A DNA stretch of 47,500 bases from Dictyostelium firmibasis (lineage: Eukaryota; Evosea; Eumycetozoa; Dictyosteliales; Dictyosteliaceae), in contig CM069767.1 of NCBI GenBank assembly GCA_036169595.1, positions 1,747,501-1,795,000 on the forward strand, in the 5' to 3' direction. The number at the start of each line of letters is the position of its first letter. Positions within the stretch are counted from its first letter, which is position 1. The notes beneath the pieces are model-generated. The model was not told where the DNA came from, did no database searches, and saw only the letters and a program-made list of their open reading frames with translations. Position numbers and translations under genes: made by a program. Positions 25,115 through 39,435 of this stretch are shown piece by piece.

Positions 25115-25962
25115 TAATAATAATTATATTATATTATAATAAAAAAAAAAAATAAAAAAATAAAAAAAAAATTTATAAAATAATTTATTTTAAATAAAAA
25201 AGATTTTTTTTCTATTTTCAATAAAAAAAAAAAATAAAAAAAAGATTTACAATTTTTAATTAAAACCATCAATTAAATTATTTGAAAAAAAAAAAAAAAA
25301 AAAAAAAAGGTTTGTAAAACCAGAGGTGGAAAATAAAAAAAAATGAAAAAAAAAATTAATTTTTTTTTTTTTATTTTTTTTTTCCTCTTTTTTTTTTGAC
25401 CATACTCGTTTGTCTAATTTTGATTTAATCAAAAAGTTACAATTTATTTCTTTATTCTTTTTTTTTTTTTTTAATTTTTTTTTTTTTTTTTTTTTTTAAT
25501 TTTTCTTTTTTTTTGAAGCTTAAAAAAAAAAATATTTACATAATTTTGGAACATTTTTCTAAAATTAAAAAACACTGTGAATCATTTACCAATTTAGAAT
25601 TTTTTTTTTTTTTTTTTTTTTTTTTTTCAATCCAAATATATTTTTATTTTTAAATTTATTTGTTGTATAATTAATAATCACACATTTTTCAAAACACACA
25701 TTCAAAAAAAAAAAAACACACTAAAAAAATTTACACAGAAATATTCAAACACCCACACCTACACCTATTGGGATGTTGAATAAGAAAGTAAATAAATAAA
25801 ATAAAAAAAATAATTTTTTTTTTTTGAAAAAAAAAAAAAAAACAAAAAAAAATAATAATCATAAACTTTCAATATCCAACAAAAAAAAGAAAAAAAACAA
25901 CAAAAATAAATTATTTTTAATATTTCAATCACATCCATTATTATTAGGCTTTCTGACAAACA

Positions 25963-25993
<31 letters not shown>

Positions 25994-26019
25994 AATAAAA
26001 AAATAAATAAATTAAAAAA
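25115..26019. other. Intergenic region upstream of the first RhoGEF gene
   Basis: 905 bp of poly-A/poly-T tracts. The stretch 25670-25780 is CA-rich and contains a G-box-like element (separate entry). No open frame of interest. Confidence 0.55.
25750..25758 (+). promoter_or_regulatory. Candidate GBF G-box (CACCCACAC)
   Basis: CACCCACAC, followed by CTACACC, matches the CA-rich G-box core known from Dictyostelium cAMP-responsive promoters. It lies about 260 bp upstream of the RhoGEF start, inside a CA-rich stretch. Confidence 0.4.
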
Positions 26020-29744
<3,725 letters not shown>

Positions 29745-31033
29745 TAATAACCAATGAAACATCAATAAATAATAAATCAAACTATATGGTATACTATAAA
29801 AGGTTATCTTCATAATTTGATTATATTGAATTTTGATGTGAAAATACTACAAATTTTTACTGCGTGCACCTCACAAAAACTACAAAAAAAAAATTGATGT
29901 CTTTTTTTTTTTTATACTAAAAATAATAAAATCTATGTATTTTAACCAAAATTAAAATTTTTGTCGTATAGAATTCAAAGAATTTTTTTATATCTCGGTT
30001 GTGAAGAGATTTGAATTTTTTCAAATGTGTGGATATATATTTTATCATTAAATTGAGTTAATTAGTAAATTTTATTTTTTTAAATAATTTAAGAGGTATG
30101 AAAAATTTTAAAAAAATATACACTTTTAAAAAAAATAAAGATTTGTGGAATAGTTTCCACCTTTTAATTTTATTTTAAAAAAGGTGTTATTATATTTTTA
30201 AATATTTTTTAAACTAATAAAGATGAATTATTTATTTTTTTTTTATCATTTCAATTGCTTTAAAATTAGATAATTTAAATTTTTTTTTTTTTATTATCAA
30301 TTTTTGAAAAAAACTATTACTTCCATTTATCTTATATTTTTATATTTTCAGTAAAGTAGTAATAATTAACTTTCACTTTTTTTGTTTTTTTTTTATAATA
30401 AAAAAGGCTTAATTTTGCTTTTTTTCTTCCTATCTTTTTTTAAATAGATCCAAAATTCTGTGAGTAATATAATATATTATTATAAATAATAATATATTTT
30501 TTTTTTATCTATGATAAATAATATATCTATGTTGTTATATTTAATACATATATATCTCAAATAAACATCTTTTTAAAATTTAGAACTTTTACATTAACTA
30601 AACATCACTTTCTCTTTATAATTAAAATAAAATTAAATAAAAAAAGTATAAAACCTGCCCTAATTCAAAAAAATTGTAAGTTTATAAATTTTAAAACTTT
30701 ATCCTAAAAAAACCTCTTTCCTAACTATCTCCCTGACTTTCTGATTTCCTCTCTCATTCGCATTTAAAAAATGTCCTATAAATTGCAACAAAGGTTTGAA
30801 TTTCAGTTTTTCACTGAGTTTGGTGAAAATGGAGTTTTTATACTGGTAATTTGATCTCATATTTTTATAGTTCAAATCCTTAAAATTAAAATGTTCGGTG
30901 CTTATTTTCAATAAACGTCATAACTAGTATTTAATGAAAATTTTCATAAAAAAAAGAGAAAAAACAAATAATTTTTTTAGATATTTTTTTTTATTATATT
31001 TTTCTTTAGAATTGACATTGAAACTTAATCTCC
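29745..31033. other. Convergent intergenic region with a GC-elevated island
   Basis: 1289 bp between the stops of the RhoGEF (+) and EF-2 (-). From about 29750 to 30900 the sequence has few homopolymer tracts, unlike most spacers here. The part 30655-30915 is clearly GC-richer and has a 70-codon open frame on the - strand (30911-30699). It may be a degraded gene or mobile-element relic; nothing in it is recognisable. Confidence 0.5.
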
Positions 31034-33656
31034 TTATAATTTTTCGTGGAATTTGTCTGTAGGAAGTTAAAATTGTTTTTTTTAGAAAAGAGAGAGAGTT
31101 AGTAATTATTTTTTTAAAATAATTATATTCACAAAGGGATATAAGAAAAAAACACATACCTAAATCTGGGATTTCAGCAGCGAGACCCTTTCTCTTACGG
31201 GTGGCAAGGGCAACTTCAGTAGCTTTCTTATCTTTGTTGACAACACCAATTGAAGCCCAATGATCGAAGACGCATTGTGGGAAAGCTTGACCGGCAGTGT
31301 GAGAACGTAAATCAGCAGTGAAACCGAAAGATTCAAGTACTGGTAAATGAGCTTTAACAGAGAATAATGGTGAACCAATACGACGTTCTTCACCGATAAC
31401 GATACCTCTACGACGATTGAGTACAGAGTAAATACCACCAATAGCGTTTTCTGGGGCAGTAATTTCTACTAAGTAGATTGGTTCTAAGAGAGTTGGGGAA
31501 GCAGTTAATTCAGCAGCATAGAGTACACGACGAGCAGTTGGGATGATTTGACCACCACCTCTGTGAATGGCATCAGTGTGGAGGGTGACATCATAAAGAT
31601 TGAAACGAATACCTCTCATGTTTTCATCACAAACAACACCTTCTTTGGTGGCCCATTGGAAAGCACCAACGAAAGAATCTTTAATTTCATTCAAATATTG
31701 AACACCTTTAGTGACATTGACGAGGAGATTGGCACCGTTACCTTCTGGACCGAAAGACCAAATGTTCATGGCATCATTTTTATCCCATTCGTGGTTTTCA
31801 GAGAGATAGTTAGCACGGGATTTTGGATCATCTTTGCTTGAGATATCTGAACCGTTTTCAATGAGATCTTGTAATTCCATAGAGATTGGACTGGCCTTCA
31901 TGAAGAGACGATTGTGTTTGTTTGGTGATTTAGAAAGACACATGATGGATGATTCTTCTGAAACGGATTCTCTGAATGATACGACTGGATCGGTGGTTTT
32001 GATTTCAATACCAGCGTGATCTTCAGCAAGATCTTTAAGACAAATTTCGAGATGGAGTTCACCAGCACCTGCAACGATGTGTTCACCAGATTCTTCAGAG
32101 TAACAGAGTACACATGGATCAGATTTGGCTAAACGTTTGAGACCTTCGACGAGTTTTGGTAAATCAGATGGATTCTTTGGTTCAACAGCAACACGGACGA
32201 CTGGTGATACAGAGAATTTCATGACACGAATGTTGTGAGCAACTTCAGAGGTGGTGATGGTACCTGATTTGACAAGGAATTGATCGACACCGACTAAACC
32301 AACAATGTTACCACATGGGCAATCTTCGATTTGTTCAGTCTTTCTACCCATCATAAGAACGGTACGTTGGATGGATTTTAAGAATAAATCGTCTTTCTTA
32401 CCTGGGACGTAGTTGACACCCATGATTCTGACTTTTTGACCGGTACGGATAACACCAGAGAAGACACGACCGAAAGCATAGAAACGACCTTTATCAGAGG
32501 TTGGAACCATCTTTGATACGTACATCATTAATGGACCTTCTGGGTCACATTTGCTGATGGCAACAGCGCATTCATCATCCATTGGACCTTCATAGAGATT
32601 GTGGACACGATACTTTTGGGCAACTAATGGTGATGGTAAATGGGTTACAATCATAGATAAAATAGCATCAGCGGCTGGAAGGAATTTTCTCATGACGGCT
32701 TTAACTAATTGTTTGCCTTTGATTTCAGCATCTTCTGGGGCAAGATTGATATGGAGGGTCTTCATCATTTTTTCGAGTTTTTCTTTATCTTCATCAACGA
32801 TGGCTCTGGTTAATTGGTAGATTGGTTCAAGAACGAATTGACAGAAAGCTCTTGGTAATGGTTTACCATCAGCAGATTGTGGGTTGGAAGTCCATTTCTT
32901 GGCAGCAGCATCAAAGTAGTTATCACCCCATAAACGACCCATTAATTTTTCTTCTGGGACACCAAATTTAGTGGCGTATAATTTAGCGAAACGACCTAAA
33001 GTGAAACCCCAACCGTGGAGACCAGAACCGAAAGCAACGGTACCTTTTTCTGGTGATACAGTGACATCACCGAATTCCTTATCTTCGATGTTACCAACGA
33101 TGACATTGACGGATTCGATAGCTCTACGGAAAGAGAGATAAGCTTCTTCAGTGTTTAATTGGAGTTCCAAAAGGAAACGATCGACTTTGTTGACGAATAA
33201 GACTGGCTTGATACGTTCAGCGACGGCTTGACGTAATACAGTTTCGGTTTGTACGCAAACACCTTCGACGCAATCAATAACGACTAAAGCACCATCAGTA
33301 ACACGGAGGGCAGCAGTTACTTCAGAACTGAAATCGACGTGACCTGGTGAATCGATAAGATTGATTAAAAACTCGTGTGAAGAACAACCAGCTGGTAATT
33401 TGTCTTCCTTTGGCATTTCGAAGTGAAGTGATACAGATGAAGATTTAATGGTGATACCACGCTCTTGTTCATCAGCACGACATGACATATATCTCATATC
33501 ACCTGATACTTTATCGGCAATAATACCAGCTCTTTGGATTAAAGAATCTGATAAAGTGGTTTTACCGTGATCGACGTGAGCAATAACAGACATATTTCTG
33601 ATATTTTCACGACGGTCCATAATGGCACGAATTTGATCGATTGTGAAATTAACCAT
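31034..33656 (-). CDS. efbA: Translation elongation factor 2 (eEF2)
   Basis: The GTPase that drives ribosome translocation in the cytosol. Exon 1 is 33656-31160, intron 31159-31057 (GTATGT donor, TTCCTACAG acceptor), and exon 2 is 31056-31034. Exon 2 is only 23 bp and adds DKFHEKL and the stop, giving 839 aa, the expected size. Domain I shows G1 AHVDHGKT (residues 26-33), then [20 protein letters not shown] and NKVDR. Domain IV holds [16 protein letters not shown] with His698, the expected diphthamide residue. Reading through the donor gives a spurious tail with no family match, so splicing is required. The region matching the metazoan eEF2-kinase site reads RYMSCR and lacks both threonines. 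Codon use is more C/G-ending than in neighbouring genes, as expected for very high expression. Confidence 0.98.
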
Positions 33657-34105
33657 TTTTGTACTTTACTATTTATTATTTAATTTTTTATATTAAAATT
33701 TTAAAATTGTATTTTTAATTTATATATTTTTTTTTTGAGAATAATTAAAGAAATTAAAAAATATTAGAATAAATTATATTATTTTTTAAAAAAAATTGTT
33801 TCGAGAAGGTTTAAAGGTATGTCAAAAAAAAAATTTCAAAAAATATAAAATAAATAAAATTGTAACTCGGTTTTTTTTTTTTTTTTTTTTTTATAAATTA
33901 CTTTTTATTGTAATACTATATAGTTTGGTTTGGTTTTTTTTTTTTTTTTCAAAAAAGTATTGTTGAGCAATTACGATTATAGTAAATTTTACACACAATA
34001 AAAAAAACAATAATAATAATAATTTTTTTTATAAAAAAATTTAAATAAAAACAAAAAAAAAAAATAATAAAAATAAATTAATTTTAATTTTTGAATTTTT
34101 CTATT

Positions 34106-34123
34106 CTCTCTCTCTCTCTCACA
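34106..34123. repeat. CT dinucleotide microsatellite
   Basis: A run of CT units followed by CACACTCTGCC, about 450 bp upstream of efbA. It may be part of its promoter region. Confidence 0.8.
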
Positions 34124-34235
34124 CTCTGCCTTTTGCTCTATGTTAACACTCTTAAACACACAAAATATTGAGAAATTTATCTTATCATGTTCACTTTTTT
34201 TTTTTTCTTTCTTTTTATTTTTTATTTTTTTTTTA

Positions 34236-34273
34236 TGTGTGTGTGTGTGTTTGTTTGTGTGTGTGTGTGTGTG
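34236..34273. repeat. TG dinucleotide microsatellite
   Basis: GTGTGTGTGT followed by TTTGTTTG and a second GTGTGTGTGTGTG run. Confidence 0.85.
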
Positions 34274-34463
34274 GATTTTTTTTTTTTTTTTGAATCCAAA
34301 TAAACTTGGAAAACAATAAAAATTTTTATATTTTAAAAATGTATATAATTAACAAAGTGATAATTAAAAGAAATATGTTTGACAAAAATATATTACTAAC
34401 CTTTTTTTGCACTCGAGAGTTAAAAAAAAAAAAAAATAAAAAATTAGAAAAAATTTTCTTTTG

Positions 34464-34562
34464 TAGTCTTGGTCGCCTGACTATTTTTTGAAAAAACTTT
34501 TAAAAAAAAAAGAAAAAAAATAAAAAAAAAATAAAATTTTCGAAATAAAAGCTTGGGCGACC
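34464..34562. repeat. Inverted repeat with GC-rich core
   Basis: GGTCGCC at 34471-34477 is complementary to GGCGACC at 34556-34562, with weaker matching outside the core. The arms are separated by 78 bp of A/T sequence. A second inverted pair, ACCGAAA (34595-34601) and TTTCGGT (34623-34629), lies just downstream. Confidence 0.6.
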
Positions 34563-35943
34563 TGAACTTCTCTTAGAGAAAAAAAAACTAAAAAACCGAA
34601 AAGTGTTTTTTTTTTATTTAGATTTCGGTATTGTCGCAAAAAATTATTAATAAAAAAAAAATAAAAAAAAATAAACACACAAATATTTACACACAAATCG
34701 GGTGATTAAAAAAAAAAAGCTTTGTTTTTTTTTTTTGCCATCTAACTTTGTGTGTATCAAAAAAAAAAAAAAAAAAAAAAAGAAAAAAATGAGATAAAAT
34801 TTTTTATAACTAAAAACAAAAAAAAAAAAAAAAAAAGATAATAATAATAAAAATAGTTTATAAATATATCATAAACCTATATATAGGTTTATATTATTTT
34901 TTATTTAAACATATCTATTTATTATGAATTTTATTAATTTTATTTATTTATTTATTTATTTAGGCAATTTAAAAAATATTTTGAAATTTTTTTTATTTAT
35001 TTAATTTTTTTTTATTTATTTAATTTTTTTTTTTTTTGAAACAGTGAATAATAGTTTTTCTTATATTCTAAATCTTTTGTAGATTAATAAATTATCGAAA
35101 CACTCTTTAATAACATAATAGTTCCAGAGTATAAAGAAACATAACTTTTTTTTTTTTCTTTTTTTTTTTTTTGGATACAAAAATATTTCCCAAAGTCAAT
35201 GCCCGGTTTTGGCACGAAACAATAGATATCATATCCATATGGATTCCAATTCTAAACCTGTGAGAAATGAATATCTTGTGATCCCATATTAATATTTGTA
35301 ATAAATAAATAAACAATCCCTTAGTCGATTTTTAAAAAAAATCATTAAAAAAACTTTGTTGTTTAAAATAAAAGAGGGGAATGAAAAAAATGTTATTAAA
35401 AAAAAAAAAGTGAAATAAAATTAGTTTAAATTTTTAATTTAATTAAATTAAATATAAAATTTTTTTTTTTTTAAAAAGCTTCTAAAATAAAAAAAATAAA
35501 ATAAAAAAATAAAATAAATAAGTGTAAATAATGATTTACAAGAAATCTTTATTTTTTAAAAGGTGTAATTTTTTCATCATTATCATTTAAATTATTTGAA
35601 TAATAATATTTACAAATTAAAATGTATTTATTTTGGAAAAAATAAAATAAAATAATAATAAAATATATATTCACATTTTTAAAAAGTTAACTTTTTAAAT
35701 TTTAGAAATAAATTAGTCTAAATTCTTATTAACAAGTTTTTATTTCTTTTCTTATTTTTGAAATAATTTATATTAAAAAAAAAAAAAAAAAAAAAAAAGA
35801 AAAACTAATTCAAGATTTCATTTTTTAAATACTTTATAATTTATTATGTGAATTATATCAATATTTTTCCTAACTAAATAAAAGATTACTTTCTTTTTAA
35901 AATCTTAAAATTAGAAATTTGTGAAAGTTCTTTTTTATTTCTA

Positions 35944-35976
<33 letters not shown>

Positions 35977-36188
35977 ATTTTTTTTTTTCTCACCACTGAC
36001 ACACTATACAGTCACATACACTCAATCGAATTTTTATGAAATCTAAAAAAAAATCTTTTTTTTTATTTGAAAATTAAAAAAAAAATTTAATATAAAATGG
36101 GATAATTCTTTTTTTATTCCATCAAAAAAAATAATAATAAATAAATAATTAGAATAAATAATATAAGTAATAAAAAAATAATAACAAC

Positions 36189-37732
36189 ATGACTTTATTA
36201 ATTTCAATACCTTCAATTGATAAAACAATTAATTTTCCATTTAAAAATGAAATCACAATAAATGAATTAATTAATCAAATTTTAAAAAGAGTTGGTTTAG
36301 AAACTGTACAACAACAACAACAAAGACAACAAACATATATACTAAAATATAATGATAATGAATTGTTTGAAAATGATACAATTGGCGATTTATCAATACC
36401 TGATAATTCAAAATTAATTTTAATTAATCAATCAGAAATAAATTTAACAACACCAACAACAATAACAACAACAAATAGTTTAGATGAAGATTTTAATAAA
36501 ATTGAAATTTCTAATAATAATGAATTTTTAATTAAACAAATTGATATTATTGTATTAGATATTTCTGGATCAATGTCATGTGATGCATATAAAGGATCAA
36601 GAGAACCAGGTTATATTGAAATGAAAAGAATTGAAGTAGCACAAACATTATTTCAAACAATGATAGATAAATATGTTTCATTTGAAGTACCAGTTGTTGC
36701 AGGTTTGGTATTATTTGGTCATAATATTGATACAACCTTTGAAATTAGTAAAAACTTTGATTCATTTTCACAGGAATTGGGTAATGTTGAAGCAAATCAA
36801 AATTCAACAAGATTATATGAAGCAATATATCATGCTGCCAATGAAATTTCAAAATATAAAGAAAATCCAAAAGAAAAATTATCAGATGATGTTTGTTTTA
36901 GAATTTTTCTATTAACTGATGGAAATGATACAACTAACATTTCTCCTTATGAAGTTTATAAATTTTTAAAACCATTAAACATTATATTGGATGCAATTCC
37001 AATTGGTCAAGAACAAGAAGGTTTAAATGCACTATCAATTCTTACTACAGCAACTGGTGGTAGTTGTTTTATAGCAAATTCAACTCAAGAAGGTGTTGCA
37101 TTATTCGAACGTGAAGCTCTATTAATACCAACTCAAAGAGATGGTTTCTCTCCATTCTCTTTATCAATTAAAAACTTTAATGAATATTCATCACTAAGAG
37201 GTACTGTTTTAAAAACAATTGATCGTAAAATTGATCATTCACTTCAAGGTGTAGCTTTTATTTCAAAAATTGATAAAGAAAAATTAGAACAACAAATTTC
37301 AAATAATAATAACAATAATAATGTTGGTAGTACTAGTTCAAGTAAAAGAATTTTTAAAGAATATATTCAATTTCAAAAATCAATTGATGATTCAAATAGT
37401 AGTAGTAGTAGTAGTCAATCATCAGCTTTTACCATTTTTACAAATCCAAATGATATTTCAATTTGGAAGGTTATAATGAAAGGCGAAGTGGGTACACCAT
37501 ATGAAAGTGGTCATTTTGTACTCTCTGTTCAATTCCCAACTGATTATCCATTTAAACCACCAAAAATTAGATTTGAAAATCGTATCTATCATTGTAATAT
37601 TAATAGTGATGGTAATATTTGTTTAGATATTTTAAAAGATTCTTGGTCACCTTCTTTGACAATTGAAAAAATGTTAATTTCAATTCATTCACTTTTATCA
37701 AATCCTAATCCAATGGATCCATTAGATGTGTA

Positions 37733-37763
<31 letters not shown>

Positions 37764-37946
37764 CTTTTTTGCGATAATAAATAAATTTTTAACTTTTTTT
37801 TTTTTTATTTTTTTTTATTTTTTTAAAGGGTAAAAGCCGGAATTTATCGTGATAATATTGCAGAATACAATAATCAATGTAAAAAATGGGTACAAGATTA
37901 TGCTTCCTCGCTTGATGATTTATTAAAAGATCATAATTTAATTTAA
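36189..37946 (+). CDS. UBL - VWA - ubiquitin-conjugating E2 fusion protein
   Basis: Exons are 36189-37729 and 37829-37946 (GTAAGT donor), giving 552 aa. Residues 1 to about 85 form a ubiquitin-like fold: [44 protein letters not shown] and [10 protein letters not shown]. Residues about 118-310 are a von Willebrand A domain with an intact MIDAS DxSxS, DISGS starting at Asp124, and LLTDGND further on. Residues about 383-540 are an E2 fold: [31 protein letters not shown] with catalytic Cys478, [19 protein letters not shown] and [19 protein letters not shown]. The usual HPN is HCN (468-470), and Asn470 lies eight residues before the Cys, as in canonical E2s. Exon 2 is needed to finish the E2 helices. 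It probably conjugates ubiquitin or a relative, with VWA and UBL supplying binding partners; that role is inferred. Confidence 0.93.
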
Positions 37947-38001
37947 AAAAAAAATAATTTTACAAAATAATTTTGATTATAATTTTTATTAAAAAAAAAA
38001 G

Positions 38002-38033
<32 letters not shown>

Positions 38034-38233
38034 AAATAAATATTTGTATATGATTGTTGGAAAAAAAAAAAAAAAAAAAGTGGGTTGTGGTGGTTGGATA
38101 AACTGATTAAAAAAAAAAAAAAAAAATTTCTCACAATTTTTCAGATATTTTGGCCATCATAAAAAAAATAGCTTTTTTTTCAAAACTTTTTTTTTTTTTT
38201 ATTTTTTTTTAATTCAAAACATATAATAAAAAA

Positions 38234-38483
38234 ATGTCAGGTTGGTATTATTATTTTTTTTTTAAAAAATGTGATTTTTAATATCTCTCTAATATATAAT
38301 TTTTAAAATAAATAAACAATAGTTTACCAAAAAACCGTTACTCATGCACCAGCAACTATAAACTCTGCAAATCAAGTTGATGATGATGATGATTTCGACA
38401 CTGATCCAGATTACGTTGTAAGTTTTAACATTTCTATAATTTATACTTTTAATACACCCAAAAAAACAAAGTTATTAACAAAA

Positions 38484-38516
<33 letters not shown>

Positions 38517-38818
38517 GAATGATATTAGTGAAAAAGATACTCGTTGGGGGTATGTATTCAAAAATTTATTTAATATATTTTATAACGATTTGAAATGATT
38601 TTTTTTTTTATACTAATAATAATAATATGGATAATATGGATAATAATATTATTTTTAATAGTTCAAAAATCATTGGTACTGATAAGGGTAATGGAAAGGA
38701 TATGGAAGAAATTAGAGCTAATGCATTCAATAAACATCAAACTATAACTCAAGAAGAATATGAAAATAAAAAAATGCTTTATGGTGGTGAACGTGCAGCC
38801 CAAAATAAAAAAGATTAA
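38234..38818 (+). CDS. Mini-cortactin: 96-aa protein resembling the cortactin N-terminal acidic region
   Basis: Four small exons: 38234-38240, 38323-38417, 38518-38549 and 38662-38818. All junctions keep phase, with GTTGGT, GTAAGT and GTATGT donors. The product starts MSVYQKTVTHAPATINSANQ, then VDDDDDFDTDPDYVNDISEK, DTRWGSKIIGTDKG, EEIRANAFNKHQTITQEEYE and a C-terminal LYGGERAAQNKKD. Cortactin/HS1 N-termini read closely: an acidic DDW motif, TDPDFVNDVSEKEQRWGAK, then LRENVFQEHQTL and a GYGGKFG repeat start. That region binds and activates the Arp2/3 complex. Here the DDW is DDF, and the cortactin repeats and SH3 domain are absent. It follows the E2 fusion gene by 287 bp on the same strand. 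Homology is clear by eye; Arp2/3 binding is an inference. Confidence 0.85.
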
Positions 38819-39182
38819 TCTAATATATAAAAACAATAAAAAAAGATTAAAAACAAAAAAAATATAGAAAACAATTTTTAGTAGATAAATAAAAAAAATA
38901 AAAAATAAATAATAATAAAATAAAAAATTGTTCATTGTAACACTATTAAAAAAAAAAGAAGAAAAGAATATAAAATTTAGTATGATTTTCGGGAAAATAA
39001 TCCCAAACTATAAATTTTTTTTTATAAAATGAATAATAAATATTCTTAAATAAGATTGGAATGTTTATTTTTTATATTTATTTTTTGAAAAGATTAAACT
39101 ATTGTCGAAGGCAAAAAAAAAAAAAAAAATTGGGAAAAAAAAAAAAACGAATTGCGAAGTTTTTTTTTTTTTTTTTTTTTTG

Positions 39183-39190
39183 ACCCATAA
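39183..39190 (+). promoter_or_regulatory. DUSE-type ncRNA promoter element (ACCCATAA)
   Basis: ACCCATAA matches the Dictyostelium upstream sequence element, (A/T)CCCA(C/T)AA, found about 60 nt upstream of most of its small ncRNA genes. A TATA-like stretch follows at 39211-39218. Both are spaced correctly for a start near 39250-39262, just ahead of the snoRNA block. Confidence 0.7.
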
Positions 39191-39254
39191 TATAATATCA
39201 ATTAAAATACTATATATAATTATTTATAAAATGTAACATACAATTCGATAAAGA

Positions 39255-39435
39255 AGAAACAAAGATTACATATGTCGCACAAAGTTTAGTCGATGTCCTA
39301 CGGGAGTAAGTTGACAATGAAAACTTCTGTTGAAAATCATTTGGAGACTATTGAGTATTAAACGGGTGAGTGGCTATAGATCCTCTGTTCTCATGATCGA
39401 TTAATATGATCCACCCAATCAATACTCGAACAACC
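39255..39435 (+). ncRNA. Candidate H/ACA box snoRNA
   Basis: Two hairpins, an H box and an ACA box are in the canonical arrangement. Hairpin 1: lower stem CATATG (39269-39274) with CATTTG (39338-39343, one T-T mismatch); upper stem ACAAAGTTT (39279-39287) with AAACTT-C-TGT (39321-39330, one bulged C). Box H AGACTA (ANANNA) is at 39345-39350, with the upper-stem base 15 nt before it. Hairpin 2: lower stem GAGTATT (39353-39359) with AATACTC (39421-39427); upper stem GGGTG (39364-39368) with CACCC (39412-39416). Box ACA is at 39430-39432, with the upper-stem base 14 nt before it. Both pockets therefore fit the 14-16 nt rule for pseudouridylation guides. The 5' end is approximate (within about 10 nt); the 3' end is set three nt after ACA. 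The targets are not determined. Confidence 0.72.

Larger units (their letters stand above)
33657..36188. other. 2.5-kb divergent intergenic region with microsatellites and inverted repeats
   Basis: It separates efbA (-) from the UBL-VWA-E2 gene (+). It holds a (CT)n tract at 34106-34123, a (TG)n tract at 34236-34273, a cluster of inverted repeats at 34464-34630, and an island of higher complexity at 35170-35300. No supported gene is present. Confidence 0.55.

Noticed and set aside
30924-31159. Open frame continuing EF-2 past residue 832 with an extra 78-residue tail
   Set aside because: The extension has no family similarity, begins at a consensus GTATGT donor, and splicing to 31056 restores the expected EF-2 end and length.
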